Source of the DNA: Akkermansiaceae bacterium
Lineage (GTDB): Bacteria; Verrucomicrobiota; Verrucomicrobiia; Verrucomicrobiales; Akkermansiaceae
Reading direction: 5' to 3'
Assembly: GCA_024233115.1 (NCBI GenBank)
Contig: JACKQB010000002.1
Location: 682,001-746,000 of the forward strand
Length of the DNA stretch: 64,000 nucleotides
Of the stretch, positions 58,635 to 64,000 are shown piece after piece; within the stretch, counting starts at the first letter, position 1, and every line of letters begins with the position of its first letter. Under the pieces are notes generated by a model, which was not told where the DNA came from, searched no databases, and worked only from the letters and a program-made list of their open reading frames with translations. Made by a program: the position numbers and the translations under genes.

Positions 58635-58939
58635 AGGTTCTGTTTCCAGTCGGGACTGCAGGGAATATAGCGGTCAGTGACCGAGTTCATGGAACGAGCA
58701 TGCCCCAGCGGTGCCTCGACGGCAAGCCTCAACACTCCACAAAAGCCCCGCCTCAGGCCGTAACCACAGGCTTTGCCTCCTTATTGATCGCCTCCGATTT
58801 TTCATGGTAGGCTTGATGCTTCGCGCGATAGGCGGATGCGGGCTGCAAACCCGCGCTACTCATGAAGAGCGATTTCTTGCCGGGGCCGCTTATTGGGGTT
58901 GGAATTGGCTGTCATACCTTGCTAAATCATCCTCACGCC
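58635..58939. other. Non-coding gap between divergent transporter genes
   Basis: About 300 bp separate the MFS gene (minus) from the permease gene (plus). A hairpin-forming GCGGGC-TGCAAA-CCCGC is visible near 58837-58852 and a CTCCACAAAAGCCCCGCCTCAGG tract earlier. I see no convincing promoter elements or riboswitch, and no further gene. Confidence 0.5.
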
Positions 58940-60238
58940 ATGATCGCAGATTATTTCAAACTCAGGGAAAACGGGACGAGCTTACGGGTCGAGACGGTCG
59001 GGGGCATCACCACGTTTCTGACCATGGCTTACATCCTGTTAGTCAACCCGATGATCCTGAGTGAGGCGGGAATGGACCGGGGGGCGGTGATCACGGCGAC
59101 CTGTCTGGCGGCGTTTTTTGGCACGGTGTTAGTGGGGCTGTGGGCGAATGCACCATTTGCGATGGCACCTGGAATGGGGCTGAATGCGTTTTTCACCTAC
59201 ACCCTGGTGATGGGTCAGGGGGTGAGCTGGCAAACAGCCCTGGGCGTGGTCTTTGTTTCGGGCGTGGCGTTCTTTTTACTCACCATCATCGGCATACGGG
59301 AAAAGGTGGTGAATGCGATCCCCCTGAGTCTGCGCATCGCGGCGGCGGCTGGGATCGGACTGTTTATTTCATTTATCGGGATGAAAAACCTTGGGTTGAT
59401 TGTGGACAATCCCGCCACCCTGGTAGCGATCGGACCACTGACCACGTCGGTTCTCATCGGGCTTGGGGCTCTGGTGCTGATCGCCATCCTGGAAATCCGT
59501 AAGATCAAGGGCTCGATTTTGATAGGTATCGCGTTTGCCACGGCCCTCGGTGTGATTTCCGGCGAAACCAGGATGCCGGAAGGTGTGGCATCACTCCCAC
59601 CCTCACTGGTCCCTGTGGCATTTCAGCTGGATATCATGGGAGCCCTGCAATGGGGCCTTGTCGGTGCCGTGTTCTCCTTTATGTTTGTCGATTTGTTCGA
59701 CTCGATAGGCACCATCGTCGCCTGTTCGTATGAGGCGGGGCATGTGGAGGAAGACGGCAGCATCCGCAAAATCGATAAAATCCTGGAAGCTGACGCCGTG
59801 GCAACCGTGGTGGGATCGATGTTGGGAACCAGCACCACGACAACCTACATCGAGTCGGCATCAGGCATCGCCGATGGCGCCCGCACGGGCCTGGCCTCGA
59901 TGGTGACGGGTTTCCTGTTTCTGTTAGCCTTGTTTCTTTCTCCCCTGATCGGGGCGGTACCCGCCTTTGCGACTGCACCCGCCCTCATCATGGTGGGGGT
60001 GTTTATGTTCCGCAACATCAGGGAAATTGATTTCACCGAACTACAAACAGCGGTTCCGGCCTTTCTCACCATGCTTTTGATGCCGCTGACTTTCAGTATC
60101 GCCATGGGGCTAACCGTCGGTTTTATTTCCTACATCGCCATTGCGGTATTCAGTGGGGACCTTAAAAAAATCTCACCCGTCATGTGGGTTGTCGGGATAC
60201 TCTCAGCGGTCAATCTTGTTGTATCGGTGGGCAGCTAA
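58940..60238 (+). CDS. NCS2-family guanine/hypoxanthine permease (AzgA-type)
   Basis: This protein is 432 residues from the ATG at 58940 (MIADYFKLRENGTSLRVE), which matches the AzgA start. Family marks are GITTFLTMAYILLVNPMIL, APGMGLNAFFTYTLV, AIPLSLRIAAAAGIGLFISFIGMKNLGLI, the Asp/Glu segment FSFMFVDLFDSIGTIVACSYEAG, and GTSTTTTYIESASGIADGARTGL. These are diagnostic of AzgA rather than the uracil/xanthine branch. It should import adenine, guanine or hypoxanthine with protons. The gene is single. No purine riboswitch is seen upstream. Confidence 0.93.
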   Translation: MIADYFKLRENGTSLRVETVGGITTFLTMAYILLVNPMILSEAGMDRGAVITATCLAAFFGTVLVGLWANAPFAMAPGMGLNAFFTYTLVMGQGVSWQTALGVVFVSGVAFFLLTIIGIREKVVNAIPLSLRIAAAAGIGLFISFIGMKNLGLIVDNPATLVAIGPLTTSVLIGLGALVLIAILEIRKIKGSILIGIAFATALGVISGETRMPEGVASLPPSLVPVAFQLDIMGALQWGLVGAVFSFMFVDLFDSIGTIVACSYEAGHVEEDGSIRKIDKILEADAVATVVGSMLGTSTTTTYIESASGIADGARTGLASMVTGFLFLLALFLSPLIGAVPAFATAPALIMVGVFMFRNIREIDFTELQTAVPAFLTMLLMPLTFSIAMGLTVGFISYIAIAVFSGDLKKISPVMWVVGILSAVNLVVSVGS

Positions 60239-60276
60239 GCGATGGCACGTGGCCCTGCCGCCCTGTCGCCCAACCC

Positions 60277-60885
60277 TTATTCAACCACCCGCCTCCCCTG
60301 CATGGCGCGCATCAGGGTGAGTTCATCGGCGTGGTCGAGGCTACCGCCGGCGGAGATCCCCTGGGCAATGCGGGAGACCGAGCAATCTCGACGGCTAAGG
60401 ACTTCAACGAGGTAGTTAGAGGTGGCTTCCCCTTCGACATCGGCACCGAGCGCAAGGATCACCTCCATACCCGGATTGGCATCGACCCGTCGGATCAAAG
60501 GTGTGATCCGGAGATCGTCGGGAGTGACGTTATCGAGAGGCGACAGTTTACCGCCAAGGCAGTGGTAGTATCCTTTGAAGGCACCGGAGCGCTCCATGGG
60601 CAGAACATCGGTGGCTTGTTCGACCACGCAGAGTTCGTGAGCATCGCGATGGTGGTCGTCACAGACGGGACAGCCGTCTGCGGTGGCGAAAAATCCGCAG
60701 ACGTCACAGGAGGTTATCTGCTCCTTGGCCTGTTCGATCGATGCCGCCAGTTCGTGGCAATTGGATTTGGGGTGCTGCAACAGCCAGACAGCCACCCGCT
60801 CGGCGCTGCGGGGGCCAATGCCTGGCAGCTTTTTTAATTCTGCAATCAGTTCAACAACAGGTTGTGGGTAATCCGCTCTAGCCAT
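60277..60885 (-). CDS. recR: Recombination protein RecR
   Basis: This 202-residue protein has an N-terminal HhH segment (LKKLPGIGPRSAERVAVWLL), a zinc finger CDVCGFFATADGCPVC, and a Toprim domain (VVEQATDVLPMERSGAFKGYYHCLGGKLSPLD … VEVILALGADVEGEATSNYLVEVLS). RecR with RecO/RecF loads RecA at gaps. dnaX, a common neighbour, is absent. Its start abuts the stop of the membrane-protein gene upstream, so the two are cotranscribed. Confidence 0.95.
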   Translation of the reverse strand: MARADYPQPVVELIAELKKLPGIGPRSAERVAVWLLQHPKSNCHELAASIEQAKEQITSCDVCGFFATADGCPVCDDHHRDAHELCVVEQATDVLPMERSGAFKGYYHCLGGKLSPLDNVTPDDLRITPLIRRVDANPGMEVILALGADVEGEATSNYLVEVLSRRDCSVSRIAQGISAGGSLDHADELTLMRAMQGRRVVE

Positions 60886-61539
60886 CTATTTGTTTTTCCC
60901 GTTCCGTTTTTTGTGTTTTGTCCGTTGCGCAGCCTTCGGTTTTTTCGTCACTTTCGGTTTATACTTCGCATCGGGGTCAACATCCTGTTCTTCCTCATCC
61001 TGTTTCACCTCAACCTTTTCCTCAACAGGCTGCGAAGCAGCACGAACCTTGGTATTTGGAGTTTGAAACTTAAAACTTGAAACCTCACACGGCATGACAT
61101 GGTGATTGACATACATCATCGTGCAGAACCAGGTCCAGAACAGGGCCACCGCCGGTAAAAACGGGGAAAAGTAAATCTTCCAGACCGCAAAGGTAGGCAC
61201 CATCGCCAGGATAATCACGAGAGCCGTCACACCAAGGACGACCCGACGCCATGCCCCCACAGAATCGAGCACGGCAAAGGCAATACCAAAGCAAAACACC
61301 GCGGCTATCATCACCAGCACGGGCATCGATAAAACACCGGGGGTCACTCCGTGAAACACAGGTTCTAACAATGCATTTTCGAGCCGGGCATCCCCCTTTT
61401 TAAATAGTCCAAGCACTTGCATCGCGACAGCCAGAGCCAAGCCAACCCCCCCGTATAACAAGACGGGACCATCCACCCGCCCTACCGGGTGGGTCATTGT
61501 GCGGGCAGAGGAAGCGTGGTTCTGATTGTGGGATGTCAT
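60886..61539 (-). CDS. Four-helix membrane protein with a charged tail
   Basis: This 217-residue protein has four membrane segments (about 28-46, 67-88, 92-113, 117-140). The tail is strongly charged: acidic and lysine-rich (EEKVEVKQDEEEQDVDPDAKYKPKVTKKPKAAQRTKHKKRNGK). The residues SSFKFQTPNTKV between membrane and tail are encoded by a copy of the dispersed T/G-rich repeat (61048-61088). I recognise no family. recR follows with no gap, so it is probably cotranscribed. Confidence 0.65.
   Translation of the reverse strand: MTSHNQNHASSARTMTHPVGRVDGPVLLYGGVGLALAVAMQVLGLFKKGDARLENALLEPVFHGVTPGVLSMPVLVMIAAVFCFGIAFAVLDSVGAWRRVVLGVTALVIILAMVPTFAVWKIYFSPFLPAVALFWTWFCTMMYVNHHVMPCEVSSFKFQTPNTKVRAASQPVEEKVEVKQDEEEQDVDPDAKYKPKVTKKPKAAQRTKHKKRNGKNK
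61048..61088 (-). repeat. Dispersed T/G-rich repeat, copy inside a coding sequence
   Basis: The plus strand reads CTTGGTATTTGGAGTTTGAA followed by ACTT-AAAACTT-GAAACC; the first half matches the copies at 1209 and 15941. Here it is read in frame on the minus strand within the membrane-protein gene, giving SSFKFQTPNTKV. Confidence 0.6.
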
Positions 61540-61589
61540 GGGTGCGCTGCAGAACGCTTACCAAAGGAGTCGGACGACAGGAAACGGAG

Positions 61590-63260
61590 TCAATCGACGT
61601 CCAGCTTCAGGTCTGTGCCAGAGTCGGATAGGGTCTCTTCCTTCTTGGGTGTTTTAGCGTTTGCTGCATCAGTATAAGACTGAACCACGGACTCACTCAA
61701 GAACTTGTCTGCATCTTTCACAGCCTCTGTCCCGAGTTCAAATTCACCCTGACCGGTGTTTTTCTGGATGAGTTTCAGGCCAAACTGGTAGTCTTTGAAA
61801 CGCTGCTGGCAGATTTGCAGCACGCTACGGGCATACTCGGCGGCTTCTGCACCTATGGACGCCACCGCCTCATCGGTAAACTTGATACGGATCGCGTGTT
61901 TCTCATAGAACTCCCGGCAGTAGAGGTCGGCTTCCTCACGGGCTTTGGCAACGTCAACCCGTTTACCGAGTTCACGGTACTTCGCAAGAACCTCGTTGCG
62001 TTTATCGATGAGGTCGGCATCGATGGTCAACTCACTCACTGCGGTGCCCGGAAGCTCGAATTTAAAATCACGCAGTAGGCTCTCACACACCGTCATCAGG
62101 GCGCGGGCACCGGTATTCTCGCTTTCGGCACGTTCGGCAATTCTGTGTATCGCGGAATCATGGAATTTCGCCTGTATCCCATAGGCCGCAAACTCGCGCT
62201 CGTATTGCCGCAGCAGGCTGCCTTCCGAATTTTTCATGATATTGACAAAATCCTTGGCCTCCAACTTCTCACAGACAACCCTTACCGGAAGCCGACCAAT
62301 GAATTCGGCTTCAAAACCAAAATCGATGAAATCCTGGGTATTGACCTGGCCGAACAGCTCTTCATCGAGCGGGTGTTCTGCCACATCGGCACCAAAGCCG
62401 ATCTGGCCTGACCGGAGGCGTTTCCTGACGACCTTTTCGAGTCCGGAAAATGCGCCGCTGACAATAAACAGGATGTGGCGGGTATTGATGGTGTCTTTTC
62501 CAGCGTCGCGTCCACTCTGAAAATCCATCATCGCCATCATCTGGCTTTTCATATCGTTCGGGTTTCTAGCGGCCACCTCCGTTTCCTCCATCAGCTTGAG
62601 CAAGGTAGTCTGCACCCCCCGGCCACTGACATCGCGCCCCATGGTGTTCCCTCCCCCGCTGGCGAGCTTGTCCACTTCATCGATGTAGATGATGCCAAAC
62701 TCGGCAAGGTCGATATCGCCATCCGCTTTCTGCACCAATTCCCTGACAAGATCATCAACATCGCCGCCAACGTACCCTGTTTCCGAAAACTTGGTGGCGT
62801 CCGCCTTGACAAACGGCACACCTATCATCTCGGCGATATGCTTCACCAGATACGTCTTCCCCACGCCTGTGGGGCCGACCACGATCACGTTCTGTTTTTG
62901 ATACTCGATGCCGTCAGGGATTTTACCATGCTCCTGCTCCAGGCCGCGCATGTACTTGGCGTGGTTGTAGTGGTCACAAACGGCAATGGAGAGCGCCTTC
63001 TTCGCTTCGTCCTGCCGGATGACAAAGCGGTCGAGATGCGCCTTGATGTCGCGTGGTTTGTAGTTGAAATCAAAAATGGCATCGGCCTGATCCATTTCCA
63101 TCGGCGCATCAAACGCGTCTTCCTCGTCGGGCACCTGGGGCTCGGGAGCAAATCCGGGAAACGGCATCGCGGAACTCATCCCCATCTTGCTGAACATGTC
63201 CTTGAGCATCTTCTGCAGCTCGTCCGCATCCGGAATATCGTTGTCTTTTTTGTCACTCAT
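61590..63260 (-). CDS. ClpX-like AAA+ unfoldase lacking the N-terminal zinc-binding domain
   Basis: This protein is 556 residues from the ATG at 63260 (MSDKKDNDIPDADELQ). ClpX residues begin with FNYKPRDIKAHLDRFVIRQDEAKKALSIAVCDHYNH. Walker A is GPTGVGKTY, Walker B IIYIDEVDKLA, with GRDVSGRGVQTTLLKLMEET (pore/ISS region), EFIGRLPVRV and the sensor-2 segment NTGARALMTVCESLL. The Cys4 zinc finger that starts true ClpX is missing, and a C-terminal extension of about 110 residues carries FELPGTAVSEL and further helices. The IGF-loop needed for ClpP binding is not obvious. A specialised unfoldase without ClpP is possible. An Asp/Met-rich acidic N-terminus replaces the zinc finger. Confidence 0.85.
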   Translation of the reverse strand: MSDKKDNDIPDADELQKMLKDMFSKMGMSSAMPFPGFAPEPQVPDEEDAFDAPMEMDQADAIFDFNYKPRDIKAHLDRFVIRQDEAKKALSIAVCDHYNHAKYMRGLEQEHGKIPDGIEYQKQNVIVVGPTGVGKTYLVKHIAEMIGVPFVKADATKFSETGYVGGDVDDLVRELVQKADGDIDLAEFGIIYIDEVDKLASGGGNTMGRDVSGRGVQTTLLKLMEETEVAARNPNDMKSQMMAMMDFQSGRDAGKDTINTRHILFIVSGAFSGLEKVVRKRLRSGQIGFGADVAEHPLDEELFGQVNTQDFIDFGFEAEFIGRLPVRVVCEKLEAKDFVNIMKNSEGSLLRQYEREFAAYGIQAKFHDSAIHRIAERAESENTGARALMTVCESLLRDFKFELPGTAVSELTIDADLIDKRNEVLAKYRELGKRVDVAKAREEADLYCREFYEKHAIRIKFTDEAVASIGAEAAEYARSVLQICQQRFKDYQFGLKLIQKNTGQGEFELGTEAVKDADKFLSESVVQSYTDAANAKTPKKEETLSDSGTDLKLDVD

Positions 63261-63468
63261 CACGCGACTATCCCCCAGCCCCCACCGGTGCGCAACAGAA
63301 ACTTCTCCCTGCATGACAGGGGCGGGGAAAATGCGGATGGCGGGAAAACTTCGCGTATTTCACGCTTCTTCCTCTTTTTTGCCCGCCTTTGCCATCGATT
63401 GCTGAAATTCATCATTGCACCGAAGGTGATTTTGCCGAAACTAGCACCCGAATTCTTTTGAATTATTT

Positions 63469-64000
63469 ATGAGCGAAGAGCGCTACGAAATAAGAGGCAA
63501 AATCGGACAAGGTGGTGTTGGAGCTGTTTACCAGGCTTTCGACACCCAGCTGAACCGCGAAGTTGCCATCAAGCGGGTGCTCGCCGAAGGTGGCTATGAA
63601 GACCAGGGCGAGGCCACCAAACACCTTCTCAAGGAAGCCACCGCTCTGTCCTCGGTCCAGCACCCCCATATTGTGACGGTCTACGATGCCGGCATCGACG
63701 CCGATGGCCCCTATGTTGTCATGGAGCTGATCCACGGACGGACGCTGGATGAAATGGTTGAACGTGGCACCCTGACCTGGAACGATCTGCGTGAAGTCGC
63801 CTTACAGACACAGGAGGCGCTCATTGCCGCCCAGGATCTTAACCTCGTCCACCGCGACCTGAAACCCAGCAACGTGATGGTCTGCTGGCTTCCTTCGGGT
63901 AAGTTCCAAGTCAAAATCGTCGACTTTGGACTGGCCAAATTCTCGGCCACGCCATCGCTGCAGACCATCGACCACGGCGACGCCGTTTTTGGTTCCATTT
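63469..64000 (+). CDS. Ser/Thr protein kinase (PknB-like), N-terminal part; truncated by the window edge
   Basis: The ATG at 63469 opens a frame of 177 codons to the edge. The glycine loop is GKIGQGGVGAVYQAFD, the ATP lysine is in VAIKRVLAE, the catalytic loop is HRDLKPSNVMV, and the activation segment begins DFGLAKFS. All essential kinase residues up to the DFG are present. Verrucomicrobia often carry large Hanks-type kinases with C-terminal sensor domains; the rest is outside the window. Confidence 0.92.
   Translation, partial: MSEERYEIRGKIGQGGVGAVYQAFDTQLNREVAIKRVLAEGGYEDQGEATKHLLKEATALSSVQHPHIVTVYDAGIDADGPYVVMELIHGRTLDEMVERGTLTWNDLREVALQTQEALIAAQDLNLVHRDLKPSNVMVCWLPSGKFQVKIVDFGLAKFSATPSLQTIDHGDAVFGSI

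Noticed and set aside
62475..63461. A 328-codon plus-strand frame across the ClpX-like gene
   Set aside because: The minus strand carries clear AAA+ motifs, and the plus frame mirrors its codon structure.
1..64000. tRNA, rRNA, prophage or complete insertion sequence
   Set aside because: I saw no cloverleaf-like clusters, rRNA motifs, transposase or integrase motifs in any frame I read.

Overview
The window reads as chromosomal DNA of a free-living, probably marine or aquatic, member of the Verrucomicrobiota (Verrucomicrobiales / Akkermansiaceae-like). The evidence is a Verru_Chthon cassette A-type giant pseudopilin, two PEP-CTERM surface proteins, a choice-of-anchor-L autotransporter, a lysine/alanine-rich histone H1-like protein, a SET-domain methyltransferase, a ZntB-type transporter and the general gene content. 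Base composition is moderately GC-rich and even. Many genes lack a clear Shine-Dalgarno sequence. I see no rRNA, tRNA, CRISPR array, prophage or complete insertion sequence. About 60 protein genes are supported, mostly in short operons on both strands.

Layout. 1-7.9 kb: a truncated UPF1/DNA2-like helicase; a divergent MBOAT acyltransferase plus SGNH-fold partner; pyrF, a SET-domain protein and a secreted hypothetical on the minus strand; then parB (no parA nearby) and an M28 peptidase/glutaminyl-cyclase-like gene. 7.9-15.4 kb (minus): an ExbB-ExbD-TonB-like-zinc-ribbon-FabF-thioesterase run, an SLC13/TrkA-C transporter, a CNNM-type DUF21/CBS protein and a small winged-helix regulator. 15.4-19.4 kb (plus): an NTF2-like protein, thiH, thiS and an autotransporter. 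19.4-25.0 kb: a SanA-like protein, a YegS-like lipid kinase, a degenerate nucleotidyltransferase divergent from an XRE regulator, an M20 dipeptidase, a yaaA gene interrupted by TGA, and a cyclophilin. 25.1-32.0 kb: a dehydroquinate-synthase-like cyclase, zntB, rnhC, two PLP aminotransferases and mscS. 32.3-41.8 kb: PEP-CTERM proteins, a HAD phosphatase, a POT transporter with a pseudopilin-like insertion, tatD, a LysM lipoprotein, a cysteine-less thioredoxin-fold protein, the H1-like protein and a 31-bp inverted-repeat element. 41.8-46.8 kb: the giant pseudopilin with its partner gene, and an inositol monophosphatase. 46.8-54.1 kb (minus): a complete Yej-type oligopeptide ABC importer. 54.2-58.6 kb: two related MFS transporters, one fused to a duplicated extracytoplasmic domain. 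58.9-64.0 kb: an AzgA-type purine permease, recR, a membrane protein, a zinc-finger-less ClpX-like ATPase and the start of a Ser/Thr kinase.

How the genes work together. The recurring theme is peptide and nitrogen scavenging: the Yej importer, POT transporter, M20 dipeptidase, M28 enzyme, aminotransferases and purine permease. A second theme is envelope work: the proton-motive-force coupling module, autotransporter, PEP-CTERM proteins, pseudopilin, LysM lipoprotein and O-acylation pair. The most unusual items are listed as findings: a possible SET / H1-like chromatin pair, an MFS protein with a tandem periplasmic domain, a pseudopilin-like module inside a POT transporter, a near-intact yaaA with a Trp-to-TGA change, and several dispersed repeat families that enter or abut coding sequences.
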